From Clostridia bacterium (lineage in GTDB: Bacteria; Bacillota; Clostridia; Oscillospirales; CAG-272): a stretch of DNA of 23,474 bases. Each line of letters begins with the position of its first letter. Positions within the stretch are counted from its first letter, which is position 1. Under the pieces are notes generated by a model. It was not told the DNA's origin and did not search any database. It saw only the letters and a program-made list of their open reading frames with translations. The DNA lies in contig CAAFLY010000312.1 in assembly GCA_900763885.1 (NCBI GenBank), forward strand, positions 1 through 23,474, read 5' to 3'. Below, piece by piece: positions 12,518-21,328 of this stretch. The position numbers and the translations under genes are program-made.

Positions 12518-13564
12518 ATGAAAAGCTACAGCGAAGCATATAAGAACGCGGGCGTGGACATCACTGCCGGGTACACCGCCGTGGAACTGATGAAGGCGCA
12601 CATTGCCCGGACCGTTGTGACCGGCGTATGCGACGGGATCGGCGGCTTTGGCGGCATGTTTGACATGGGTGCGGTCATGCGGAAGTACGGGATCACCGAT
12701 CCGATCCTCGTTTCCGGCACAGACGGCGTAGGCACCAAGGTACAGCTCGCGTTTCTGACGGACAGACACGATACGGTGGGCATCGACTGTGTGGCCATGT
12801 GCGTGAACGACATCATCTGCTGCGGCGCGCGCCCGGTATTCTTCCTCGACTACATCGCGTGCGGCAGAAACGTTCCCGAAAAGATCGCGGCCATCGTTGC
12901 CGGTGTGGCGGAAGGCTGTGTGCAGTCGGAATGCGCTCTGGTCGGCGGAGAAACGGCGGAGCATCCGGGACTGATGGATCCGAACGAATACGACCTTGCC
13001 GGCTTTGCGGTGGGCATTGCGGACCGGAGCCGGATCATCGACAAAAACGAGACCGCTGTGGGAGACGTGCTGATCGCGCTGCCCTCGAGCGGACTCCATT
13101 CCAACGGCTTTTCCCTTGTGCGCCGCGTGTTCGACGTAACCAACGCGGATCTGAACGCACCCGTGGACGAGCTGGACGGCAAGAGCCTCGGCGAGGTACT
13201 GCTGACCCCGACGCATATTTATGTAAAGCCGATCCTGGCGCTCCTTTCCGCGCTGCGGGTACACGGGATCTCACACATCACGGGCGGCGGCTTCTACGAG
13301 AACATTCCGCGCGCACTGCCGCATGGACTGTGCGCGAAGATCGACCGTGCGAGCCTGCGGATCCTGCCGATCTTCCGCCTGCTGCAGAAGGTTGGGAATA
13401 TCGACGAGCGCGATATGTTCAATACATACAACATGGGCGTGGGTATGTGCGTGACGGTGGCAAAGGAAGACGCGGACCGCGCGCTTGCGATCCTCCGGGA
13501 GAACGGCGAGGACGCATACGTGATCGGTGAGGTCATCGAAGGCGACGGCGTGGTGATCGAGTGA
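12518..13564 (+). CDS. purM: Phosphoribosylformylglycinamidine cyclo-ligase PurM
   Basis: Predicted protein of 348 residues, typical length for AIR synthetase, which closes the imidazole ring of FGAM using ATP. Diagnostic stretches are the N-terminal S-Y-S-E-A-Y-K-N-A-G-V-D, the ATP-binding loop S-G-T-D-G-V-G-T-K, the N-D-I-I-C-C-G-A-R-P segment, L-V-G-G-E-T-A-E-H-P-G, L-P-S-S-G-L-H-S-N-G-F-S and the C-terminal H-I-T-G-G-G-F-Y-E-N. ATG 12518 has AGGAGG 9 nt upstream. purN begins 1 nt after its stop, so the two are translationally linked and sit side by side, as in many purine operons. Confidence 0.97.
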   Translation: MKSYSEAYKNAGVDITAGYTAVELMKAHIARTVVTGVCDGIGGFGGMFDMGAVMRKYGITDPILVSGTDGVGTKVQLAFLTDRHDTVGIDCVAMCVNDIICCGARPVFFLDYIACGRNVPEKIAAIVAGVAEGCVQSECALVGGETAEHPGLMDPNEYDLAGFAVGIADRSRIIDKNETAVGDVLIALPSSGLHSNGFSLVRRVFDVTNADLNAPVDELDGKSLGEVLLTPTHIYVKPILALLSALRVHGISHITGGGFYENIPRALPHGLCAKIDRASLRILPIFRLLQKVGNIDERDMFNTYNMGVGMCVTVAKEDADRALAILRENGEDAYVIGEVIEGDGVVIE

Positions 13565-13565
13565 T

Positions 13566-14171
13566 ATGGAAAAGGTAAAGATCGCGGTATTTGTTTCCGG
13601 CGGCGGCACGAATCTGCAGGCGATATTGGACGCGGCGGACAGAGGCGAGCTGCCGCACGGGGAGATCTCCTTAGTCCTGTCGTCCAAGCCGGGTGTTTAC
13701 GCCCTGGAGCGTGCGAAAAACCACGGTGTGCCGACAGCGGTGGTCAGCCGAAAGGAAACGGGCGACCGGTTTGAAGCGGAGATTTTGCGCTCCCTCGCGG
13801 CGCATGGGATCGAGATGATCGTGCTGGCGGGCTTTATGAGCATCCTGTCCGAGGATTTCACAGGCCGGTGGGAAAAACGGATCATCAACGTGCACCCCGC
13901 GCTGATCCCGTCGTTCTGCGGCAAGGGATATTGGGGACTGCACGTACACGAGGCGGCGCTGGCCTATGGCGTAAAGGTGACGGGCGCGACGGTGCATTAC
14001 GTAAACGCGATCCCGGACGGCGGACAGATCCTTTTGCAGAAGGCCGTGGACGTGCACGACGGCGATACACCGGAGACACTCCAGCGGCGTGTGATGGAGG
14101 AAGCGGAATGGATCCTTCTGCCGCGTGCCTGTGAGATGGTAGCGGAGCGGATTTATGGTGAGAGAAAGTGA
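13566..14171 (+). CDS. purN: Phosphoribosylglycinamide formyltransferase PurN
   Basis: Predicted protein of 201 residues, the usual size. It transfers formyl from 10-formyl-THF to GAR. Visible features are the phosphate loop F-V-S-G-G-G-T-N-L-Q (9-18), the catalytic N-V-H-P-A-L-I-P (Asn108, His110) and the late H-Y-V-N-A-I-P-D-G-G-Q-I with Asp151. The loop after N-V-H-P contains S-F-C-G-K-G-Y-W-G-L-H-V-H, longer than in E. coli, as is usual for clostridial PurN. The start lies 1 nt after the purM stop and lacks a strong site of its own, suggesting translational coupling. The next gene begins 9 nt after its stop. Confidence 0.96.
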   Translation: MEKVKIAVFVSGGGTNLQAILDAADRGELPHGEISLVLSSKPGVYALERAKNHGVPTAVVSRKETGDRFEAEILRSLAAHGIEMIVLAGFMSILSEDFTGRWEKRIINVHPALIPSFCGKGYWGLHVHEAALAYGVKVTGATVHYVNAIPDGGQILLQKAVDVHDGDTPETLQRRVMEEAEWILLPRACEMVAERIYGERK

Positions 14172-14180
14172 GGAGACAAA

Positions 14181-14906
14181 ATGAACGTATATAAGATTCA
14201 TACGATAAAGGACGTACTCTCCGGCAATCCCTATGTGGGACGCGGGATCATGCTCGGGAAAACCGCGGACGGCAGATGCGGCGCCGTGGCGTATTTCATC
14301 ATGGGCAGAAGCGCGAACAGCCGCAACCGCGTATTCCTTGAGGAGGGCAGAGACGTGCGGACGTATCCCTTTGACGTATCGCGCGTAGAGGACCCGTCGC
14401 TCATCATCTACTATCCGGTGCGCGATCTCGGCAGGCTGCTCGTGGTGACCAACGGCGATCAGACGGACACGGTAAAGCAGCACATCCTGAACGGCGGCAC
14501 GTTCGCCTCCGCTCTGGAGACGCGGGAATTTGAACCGGACGCGCCGAATTTCACGCCCCGGATCAGCGGAATCTGCTATTTCGGCGACGGCGATATGCGC
14601 TATCAGCTGCACATCTGCAAATCCATCGACGCGGAGGGCAGCGACTGTGTGCGCGAGCTGTTCTCCTATCCGGCAAAAGCGGGACTCGGCCATTTTCTGC
14701 ACACCTACGTGACGGACGGCAATCCGATCCCGACCTTTGTGGGAGAGCCGGAGCGCATTGCCATCCCGGACACCATCGACGGGTTCACCTCCGCGATCTG
14801 GGAAAATCTGGACGAGACAAACAAGATCTCGCTGTATACGCGCTACGTCGATCTCGTGACCGGCGAATACGAAACCAGACTCATCAACAAAAACGTCAAG
14901 GAATAA
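14181..14906 (+). CDS. purO: Stand-alone IMP cyclohydrolase, PurO-type
   Basis: Predicted protein of 241 residues. It resembles the PurO/IMP_cyclohyd family first known from archaea and also present in some clostridia, which closes the inosine ring from FAICAR, the last step to IMP. The characteristic start is N-P-Y-V-G-R-G-I-M-L-G followed by A-Y-F-I-M-G-R-S-A-N-S-R-N-R-V-F; later come V-T-N-G-D-Q-T-D and the segment F-T-P-R-I-S-G. It is unrelated to the PurH cyclohydrolase domain (no MGS-like fold motifs). GAGGAG lies 7 nt upstream of ATG 14181. It lies directly before an AICAR transformylase gene lacking a cyclohydrolase domain, so the two separate proteins replace bifunctional PurH. The symbol purO follows archaeal use. 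Confidence 0.88.
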   Translation: MNVYKIHTIKDVLSGNPYVGRGIMLGKTADGRCGAVAYFIMGRSANSRNRVFLEEGRDVRTYPFDVSRVEDPSLIIYYPVRDLGRLLVVTNGDQTDTVKQHILNGGTFASALETREFEPDAPNFTPRISGICYFGDGDMRYQLHICKSIDAEGSDCVRELFSYPAKAGLGHFLHTYVTDGNPIPTFVGEPERIAIPDTIDGFTSAIWENLDETNKISLYTRYVDLVTGEYETRLINKNVKE

Positions 14907-14920
14907 GGAGAAGGGCGAAC

Positions 14921-16105
14921 ATGAAAGAATTTGCATTGAAATACGGCTGCAACCCGAACCAGAAGCCGTCCCGCATCTATATGAAAAACGGCGCCGAGCT
15001 GCCCATTGAGATTCTGAACGGCAGACCGGGCTACATCAATTTCCTCGACGCGTTCAACAGCTGGCAGCTTGTCAAGGAGCTGAAGGAAGCGACCGGTATG
15101 GTCTGCGCGACCTCGTTCAAGCACGTATCCCCGACCTCCGCCGCGCTGGGTCTGCCGCTCGATGAAGCGATGCAGAAGATGTGCTTCGTGGACGACATCG
15201 AGGGACTGAACGACTCTCCGCTTGCCTGTGCGTACGCGCGTGCGAGAGGGACGGACCGTATGTCCTCGTTCGGCGACTGGATCGCACTGTCCGATGTGTG
15301 TGATGTAACGACGGCAAAGCTCATCAAGCGCGAGGTGTCGGACGGGATCATCGCACCCGGATACGAGCCGGAGGCACTGGAGATTCTGAAATCGAAGAAA
15401 AAGGGCAACTACAATATCGTTGCCATCGATCCCGCGTATGTACCGGACCCGATCGAGACGAAGGAGGTCTTCGGCATCACCTTCGAGCAGGGCAGAAACG
15501 ATTATCGTGTAACGCCGGAATCGCTTGACAATGTGGTGACGGCGGCGAGCGTGATCCCGGATTCCGGCAAGCGCGATCTGACCGTGGCGCTGATCACGCT
15601 GAAATATACGCAGTCGAACTCGGTATGCTACGCCGTGGACGGACAGGCAATCGGCGTCGGTGCCGGTCAGCAGTCGCGCATCCACTGCACGAGACTGGCG
15701 GGCAACAAGGCGGATATCTGGCATCTGCGCCGTCATCCGAAGGTTCTGGCACTGCCGTTTCTTCCCACGCTCGGCAGACCGGACCGCGACAACGTGATCG
15801 ACGTGTACATCTCCGATCAGAGCGAGGACGTGCTCGGCGCGGATGTATGGCAGCAGTACTTCACGACCCGTCCGGAGGAGCTGACCCGTGCGGAAAAGCG
15901 TGCGTATCTCTCCGGCATCACGGGAGTATCCCTTGCCTCCGACGCGTTCTTCCCGTTCGGCGACAACATCGAACGGGCGCGCCGCAGCGGTGTGTCCTAT
16001 ATCGCGGAGCCGGGCGGCAGCGTGCGCGACGATCAGGTGATTGAAACCTGCAACAAATACGGTATCGCGATGTGCTTCACGGGCATGCGCCTGTTCCATC
16101 ATTGA
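14921..16105 (+). CDS. AICAR transformylase, separate from IMP cyclohydrolase
   Basis: Predicted protein of 394 residues corresponding only to the C-terminal (AICARFT) half of the usual ~510-residue PurH. It formylates AICAR (ZMP) to FAICAR with 10-formyl-THF. Visible are L-K-Y-G-C-N-P-N-Q (6-14), the catalytic Lys67-His68 in S-F-K-H-V-S-P-T-S-A-A, and the later Y-T-Q-S-N-S-V-C-Y-A-V and Q-Q-S-R-I-H-C-T-R-L-A segments. The N-terminal cyclohydrolase half is absent and the gene has its own AAGGAG 9 nt before ATG 14921, so this is a natural stand-alone enzyme, not a truncation. The PurO-type gene 14 nt upstream supplies the missing activity. Its substrate ZMP is the ligand of the operon riboswitch. 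Confidence 0.93.
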   Translation: MKEFALKYGCNPNQKPSRIYMKNGAELPIEILNGRPGYINFLDAFNSWQLVKELKEATGMVCATSFKHVSPTSAALGLPLDEAMQKMCFVDDIEGLNDSPLACAYARARGTDRMSSFGDWIALSDVCDVTTAKLIKREVSDGIIAPGYEPEALEILKSKKKGNYNIVAIDPAYVPDPIETKEVFGITFEQGRNDYRVTPESLDNVVTAASVIPDSGKRDLTVALITLKYTQSNSVCYAVDGQAIGVGAGQQSRIHCTRLAGNKADIWHLRRHPKVLALPFLPTLGRPDRDNVIDVYISDQSEDVLGADVWQQYFTTRPEELTRAEKRAYLSGITGVSLASDAFFPFGDNIERARRSGVSYIAEPGGSVRDDQVIETCNKYGIAMCFTGMRLFHH

Positions 16106-16177
16106 TCGGAGGACGATAGGGGAACGCGGCTTCTTTAAGGAAGTCCGGCAAGAACTTTTATGAAAATGGAGGGGTAG

Positions 16178-16211
16178 GGATACGCTGCGTCAATCGAGAT
16201 TCTGCGTATCC
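16178..16211. repeat. Inverted repeat in the gap before purD
   Basis: GGATACGC (16178-16185) and GCGTATCC (16204-16211) are perfect inverted arms with an 18-nt loop, inside the 174-nt gap between the transformylase and purD genes. The first 19 nt match 4906-4924 at 17 positions, suggesting a fragment of the dispersed repeat. No T-run follows, so termination is unlikely to be strong. Confidence 0.5.
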
Positions 16212-16279
16212 TTCCTCTGCATAGCTTGTACAAGTCGGGGTATGTTGGTGCGCTGACTTTCGGAAAGGATGGGATCTAT

Positions 16280-17560
16280 ATGACGATTCTTTTGATCGGC
16301 TCGGGCGGCAGAGAGCACGCGATACTGTCTAAAATCGCGCTCTCTCCGCTTGCGGATAAGATCTACGCACTGCCGGGCAACGGCGGGATGGATACGCTTG
16401 CGGAATGTGTGCCGATCGGGGCGAAGGACATTCCGGCGATCGTGACGTTTGCGAAGACCCACGCGGTGGATTTCGCGATCGTAGCGCCGGATGATCCGCT
16501 GGTGCTTGGCTTAGTGGACGAATTGCACGCGGTCGGCATCCCCTGCTTCGGACCGTCGAAGGCGGCGGCGGAGATCGAGGGCAGCAAGGTGTTCTCGAAA
16601 AATCTGATGAAAAAATACGGCATTCCGACGGCGGCGTACGATGTGTTCGACGATATGGACCGCGCGATGGCGTACGTACAGACCGCGCCCCTGCCGCTTG
16701 TGGTAAAGGCGGACGGACTGGCGCTTGGCAAAGGCGTGCTGATCTGCCAGACCCGTGCGGAGGCGGAGAACGCGCTGCGTGAGATCATGGCGGACAAGGT
16801 ATTCGGTGCCTCCGGCAACCGGGTGGTGATCGAGGAATTTCTGGAAGGACCGGAGGTATCGGTATTGGCGTTCACGGACGGCAGGACGATCGTGCCGATG
16901 GTATCCTCGATGGATCACAAGCGCGCGGGCGACGGAGACACTGGCCTGAACACCGGCGGCATGGGAACGGTCGCGCCCAATCCGTACTACACGGAGCAGA
17001 TCGCCGAGCGGTGTATGCGGGAGATCTTTTTGCCGACTGTGGACGCGATGAACCGGGAGGGGCGGACATTCAGAGGCTGTCTCTATTTCGGGCTGATGCT
17101 GACCGCGGACGGACCGCGTGTGATCGAATACAACTGTCGGTTCGGCGATCCGGAGACGCAGGTGGTGCTGCCGCTTTTGGAGACGGATCTGCTCACCGTC
17201 ATGCGCGCGGTAGCGGAGGGGAGGCTGTCCGAGGTGGACGTGCGCTTCTCCGACCGTCACGCCTGCTGTGTGATCCTGGCCTCCCGCGGCTATCCGCAGA
17301 AATACGAAACGGGCTATCCGATAAAAACGCCGGAAAAACTGCCGCACGACGCGCGGATCTTTTATGCCGGCGTTAAGCGGAGAGAGGACGGCGTGCTTGT
17401 GACGGGCGGCGGTCGTGTGCTCGGTGTGACGGCTGTGGCGGATACGCTTGGTGAGGCGATCCGAAACGCTTATGAGGCCGCGGATACAGTGAAGTTTGCA
17501 AACGCCTACAGAAGAAGCGACATCGGTGCGCGCGCGATGCAGGCGGCAGGAGAAAAATAA
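16280..17560 (+). CDS. purD: Phosphoribosylamine-glycine ligase PurD
   Basis: Predicted protein of 426 residues, normal for GAR synthetase, an ATP-grasp enzyme joining phosphoribosylamine and glycine. Landmarks are I-G-S-G-G-R-E-H-A (5-13), the ATP-grasp segments V-V-K-A-D-G-L-A-L-G-K-G-V and V-I-E-E-F-L-E-G-P-E-V-S, M-D-H-K-R-A-G-D-G-D-T-G (about 209-220) and the family signature R-F-G-D-P-E-T-Q (about 284-291). ATG 16280 follows AGGATGGGA; the longer in-frame start at 16226 has no site and adds residues not seen in PurD. A 174-nt gap with a hairpin separates it from the preceding gene, so it may have extra control. purL starts 1 nt after its stop. Confidence 0.97.
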   Translation: MTILLIGSGGREHAILSKIALSPLADKIYALPGNGGMDTLAECVPIGAKDIPAIVTFAKTHAVDFAIVAPDDPLVLGLVDELHAVGIPCFGPSKAAAEIEGSKVFSKNLMKKYGIPTAAYDVFDDMDRAMAYVQTAPLPLVVKADGLALGKGVLICQTRAEAENALREIMADKVFGASGNRVVIEEFLEGPEVSVLAFTDGRTIVPMVSSMDHKRAGDGDTGLNTGGMGTVAPNPYYTEQIAERCMREIFLPTVDAMNREGRTFRGCLYFGLMLTADGPRVIEYNCRFGDPETQVVLPLLETDLLTVMRAVAEGRLSEVDVRFSDRHACCVILASRGYPQKYETGYPIKTPEKLPHDARIFYAGVKRREDGVLVTGGGRVLGVTAVADTLGEAIRNAYEAADTVKFANAYRRSDIGARAMQAAGEK

Positions 17561-17561
17561 G

Positions 17562-20500
17562 ATGGTATATAGAGTATATGTAGAAAAACGGCCCGGACTG
17601 GCGGTGGAGGCGGCGGCGCTTTTGTCCGACATCCGCCATTTTCTGGGCATTACCTCGATCAGCGGCCTTCGGCTTCTGAACCGCTATGACGTGGAAAACA
17701 TCGACCGTGCGCTCTTTGATGAGGCAAGAACGACGGTGTTCAGCGAACCGCAGGTGGATGTGACCTATGACGCGCTGCCGACAGCGGATCATGTGTTTGG
17801 CGTGGAGTATCTGCCCGGTCAGTACGACCAGAGAGCGGATTCGGCGGCACAGTGCATCCAGATCATTTCGCAGAAGCCCCGTCCGACGGTACGCACGGCA
17901 AAGATCTATCTCATAAACGGCGATCCGACAGCGGATGAGCTTGCGGCGATCCGGAAATACGTCATCAACCCGGTGGAAGCGCGCGAGGCGGATCTGTCCG
18001 AGAAGGAAACGCTGGCGACCAAATACGACATTCCGGCGGACGTGGCGGTGATGGACGGCTTTCTCGCCCTTGACAGAGAGGGACTGGCGGCGTTTGTGAA
18101 GCGGTACGGGCTTGCCATGGATACGGACGATCTCGCGTTCCTGCAGGCCTATTTCCGCACGGAAAACCGCGAGCCCACGATTACGGAGATCCGCATGACG
18201 GATACCTACTGGTCGGATCACTGCCGTCACACGACGTTTCTCACCACCATCGACGACGTGCGCTTTGCCGATCCGACCCTTGCCGCCGCGTTTGACCGAT
18301 ATAAGGCGCTCCGGCAGAAACTGGGCAGAGAAAAGAAGCCGATGAATCTCATGGACATCGGTACCATCGCGGCAAAGGCGCTGAAGGCGGACGGACGGCT
18401 GACAAAGCTCGATGAATCCGAGGAGATCAACGCCTGCACGGTGAAGATGGACGTGACCGTGGACGGCAAAACGGAGCCGTGGCTGCTGTTGTTCAAGAAC
18501 GAAACGCACAATCACCCGACGGAAATCGAGCCGTTCGGTGGTGCCGCGACCTGCATCGGCGGTGCGATCCGTGACCCGCTGTCCGGCAGATCGTACGTAT
18601 ATGCCGCCATGCGTGTGACGGGTGCTGCCGATCCGACCAGACCCATCGCGGACACGATTCCGGGCAAGCTCCCGCAGAAAAAGCTCGTGACCACGGCGGC
18701 GGCGGGCTATTCCTCCTACGGCAACCAGATCGGACTGGCGACCGGACAGGTGGATGAGCTGTACCACGACGGCTATATGGCAAAGCGGATGGAAATCGGC
18801 GCGGTGATTGCGGCAACGCCGGCGGATCATGTGCGGCGCGAATGTCCCGCTCCCGGCGATATTGTGATCCTGCTCGGCGGACGCACGGGCAGAGACGGCT
18901 GCGGCGGCGCGACAGGTTCCTCGAAATCGCACGACCTCCATTCTCTCGAATCCTGCGGCGCGGAGGTTCAGAAGGGCAACGCACCGGAGGAGAGGAAGCT
19001 GCAGCGTCTGTTCCGCAGCGGCGAGGCTTCGCGGCTGATCAAACGGTGCAACGATTTTGGCGCGGGCGGCGTATCGGTAGCGATCGGAGAGCTGGCGGAC
19101 GGACTGAAGATCGATCTCGACCGGGTGCCGAAGAAGTACGACGGTCTGGACGGCACGGAGCTTGCCATCAGTGAATCGCAGGAAAGAATGGCCGTTGTTG
19201 TGGCGCCGGAGGATGTGGAACGCTTCTGCGCGCTTGCCGAGAGCGAAAACCTGGAGGCGACCGTGGTTGCAAAAGTCACAGAACAGCCCCGGCTCGTGAT
19301 GACATGGCGCGGCAAGACGATCGTGGACGTATCGAGGGAGTTTCTCTCCTCCAACGGCGCGGAAAAGCACATCTCCATTGCCCCCGACGCCCCGAAGCCG
19401 TTTGAAAAAGCGATCCCGGCGGATTTTGCCTCCGGTATACGCGCGATGGCGTCCGATCTCAACGTATGCTCCCGCCGCGGTCTGTCCGAGCGGTTTGACT
19501 CCACCATCGGCGCGGGCACCGTTGTCATGCCGTTTGGCGGAAAATACCAGGACACGCCGGTACAGGCGATGGTGCATAAGATCTCCACGGAGCATGGCGA
19601 TACCGACACCGTATCGTACATGGCGTGGGGCTACAACCCGTATATCGCGGAGAAATCCCCCTACCACGGCGCGTATCTCGCGGTAATCGAATCGCTGTCC
19701 AAGCTCATTGCCGCCGGCGCGTCGTATGAGGATGTATATCTCACGTTCCAGGAATATTTTGAAAAGCCCGGTCACGACGGCAGACGGTGGGGACAGCCGC
19801 TTTCCGCCCTGCTCGGCGCACTGGATGCACAGATGGCGATGGGGGTGGCGGCGATCGGCGGTAAGGACTCCATGTCCGGCAGCTTTGAAAATCTCGACGT
19901 ACCGCCCACACTCGTCTCCTTTGCCGTGACGACCGACAGAATCACCTCCGTGGCAACACCGGAATTCAAAAAAGCCGGCGCGAACGTATATCTCCTGCGT
20001 CCGAAGCACGGCGAAAACGGACTCCCGGACGCGGATTCCCTGCGCGCGCTCTTTGACACCGTACATGGGCTTGTTGTGTCCGGCAAGGTGTCCGCACTGT
20101 ATACACCCGGCTTCGGCGGTACGGCAGAGGCGGTCATGAAGATGGCGTTCGGCAACCGGATCGGCTTCGCGTTCGCGGATGTGGACAAAAAGACCCTCTT
20201 CGGCTACGCATACGGTGCGTTTGTCGCGGAGATGGCGGACGACACGGTCCCGGCAAACGCGATTTTCCTCGGCAGAACCACCTCCGACTATACGCTGACC
20301 TACGCCGGAGAGACGGTATCCCTCACGGAGCTGTATCGGGCGTACACGAATCGACTGGAGAGCGTCTATCCGACAAGGGCAAACGTGAGCCGCACGGACA
20401 ACACGGTGCCGACGATCTCCGCGCCGCGGTATACGACGGTCCGCACCACGGAAAAATTCGCACGTCCGCGTGTGCTGATCCCCGCGTTCCCCGGCACGAA

Positions 20501-21260
20501 CTGTGAATACGACACGGCAAAGGCACTGGAGCGCGCGGGTCTGGTGCCGGAGATCATGGTGATCCGCAACCTCACGAGCGAGGCGGTCGCGGCGTCCGTG
20601 GAAGCGTTTGCCGAGAAACTGCCCCAGAGCCAGATCGTCTTTGTCCCGGGCGGCTTCTCCGGCGGCGACGAACCGGACGGCAGCGGCAAATTCATCACGG
20701 CGTTCTTCCGCAACGGCATCATCCGCGAACGGACCAACGAGCTGCTCAAAGCCCGCATGGGTCTGATGTGCGGCATCTGCAACGGCTTCCAGGCGATCGT
20801 CAAGCTCGGTCTGGTGCCGTATGGCGAGATCATAGACACGGACGAGAACTGCCCGACGCTGACCTTCAACAAGATCGGCCGCCACCAGTCCCGTCTGGTA
20901 CGCACAAGGATCGCGTCCACGAAATCTCCGTGGCTGGCGGAGACGGAGGTCGGCGAGATCTACAACGTCGCGATTTCCCACGGCGAGGGTCGGTTCATCG
21001 CGCCGCAGTCGGTGCTCGACAGCCTGGTCGCGAATGGGCAGATCGCCACGCAGTACGTCGATCCGGACGGCTGCGCGACGATGGACATCGACTACAATCC
21101 GAACGGCTCGCTCCTTGCCATCGAGGGCATCACCTCCCCGGACGGCAGAGTATTCGGCAAAATGGGCCACTCCGAACGGTACAGCGCGGGATTGTACCAG
21201 AACGTACCCGGCAGCTACGACATGGGTATGTTCACCGCCGCGCGGAAGTACTTTGGATAA
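17562..21260 (+). CDS. purL: Phosphoribosylformylglycinamidine synthase PurL (single chain with glutaminase)
   Basis: Predicted protein of 1232 residues, the long form that contains synthetase and glutaminase in one chain, so no purS or purQ is needed. It converts FGAR to FGAM with ATP and glutamine. The N-terminal domain is followed by two AIR-synthetase-like ATP-binding halves: N-E-T-H-N-H-P-T-E-I-E-P-F-G-G-A-A (around residue 310-325) and, in the second half, the A-I-G-G-K-D-S-M-S-G-S region. The class-I glutaminase starts near residue 967 (I-P-A-F-P-G-T-N-C-E), with nucleophile Cys1073 in G-I-C-N-G-F-Q and His1140/Glu1142 in S-H-G-E-G-R-F. Length and motif wording match the clostridial clade of the enzyme. 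AGGAGA lies 8 nt upstream, inside the purD end. It is the last gene of the operon. Confidence 0.97.
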   Translation: MVYRVYVEKRPGLAVEAAALLSDIRHFLGITSISGLRLLNRYDVENIDRALFDEARTTVFSEPQVDVTYDALPTADHVFGVEYLPGQYDQRADSAAQCIQIISQKPRPTVRTAKIYLINGDPTADELAAIRKYVINPVEAREADLSEKETLATKYDIPADVAVMDGFLALDREGLAAFVKRYGLAMDTDDLAFLQAYFRTENREPTITEIRMTDTYWSDHCRHTTFLTTIDDVRFADPTLAAAFDRYKALRQKLGREKKPMNLMDIGTIAAKALKADGRLTKLDESEEINACTVKMDVTVDGKTEPWLLLFKNETHNHPTEIEPFGGAATCIGGAIRDPLSGRSYVYAAMRVTGAADPTRPIADTIPGKLPQKKLVTTAAAGYSSYGNQIGLATGQVDELYHDGYMAKRMEIGAVIAATPADHVRRECPAPGDIVILLGGRTGRDGCGGATGSSKSHDLHSLESCGAEVQKGNAPEERKLQRLFRSGEASRLIKRCNDFGAGGVSVAIGELADGLKIDLDRVPKKYDGLDGTELAISESQERMAVVVAPEDVERFCALAESENLEATVVAKVTEQPRLVMTWRGKTIVDVSREFLSSNGAEKHISIAPDAPKPFEKAIPADFASGIRAMASDLNVCSRRGLSERFDSTIGAGTVVMPFGGKYQDTPVQAMVHKISTEHGDTDTVSYMAWGYNPYIAEKSPYHGAYLAVIESLSKLIAAGASYEDVYLTFQEYFEKPGHDGRRWGQPLSALLGALDAQMAMGVAAIGGKDSMSGSFENLDVPPTLVSFAVTTDRITSVATPEFKKAGANVYLLRPKHGENGLPDADSLRALFDTVHGLVVSGKVSALYTPGFGGTAEAVMKMAFGNRIGFAFADVDKKTLFGYAYGAFVAEMADDTVPANAIFLGRTTSDYTLTYAGETVSLTELYRAYTNRLESVYPTRANVSRTDNTVPTISAPRYTTVRTTEKFARPRVLIPAFPGTNCEYDTAKALERAGLVPEIMVIRNLTSEAVAASVEAFAEKLPQSQIVFVPGGFSGGDEPDGSGKFITAFFRNGIIRERTNELLKARMGLMCGICNGFQAIVKLGLVPYGEIIDTDENCPTLTFNKIGRHQSRLVRTRIASTKSPWLAETEVGEIYNVAISHGEGRFIAPQSVLDSLVANGQIATQYVDPDGCATMDIDYNPNGSLLAIEGITSPDGRVFGKMGHSERYSAGLYQNVPGSYDMGMFTAARKYFG

Positions 21261-21262
21261 GT

Positions 21263-21309
21263 AAAAAACGGCACCCGGCGGGAGCGTATCCCAAAACCGG
21301 GTGCCGTTT
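21263..21309. terminator. Bidirectional terminator between purL and the convergent gene
   Basis: AAACGGCACCCGG (21266-21278) and CCGGGTGCCGTTT (21297-21309) pair perfectly over 13 bp. On the minus strand six T follow the stem, giving a very good terminator for the gene at 21329-23474. On the plus strand the T-run is only three, but the stem begins 5 nt after the purL stop and should end the purine transcript as well. Confidence 0.9.
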
Positions 21310-21328
21310 CTATGTGGCGGGTGTTTGT

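Noticed and set aside
17373..21170. A 1265-codon open frame antisense to purL
   Set aside because: It is the mirror of purL codon bias in G+C-rich DNA: no ribosome binding site, arginine/histidine-rich composition without domains, and the opposite strand encodes an unmistakable enzyme.
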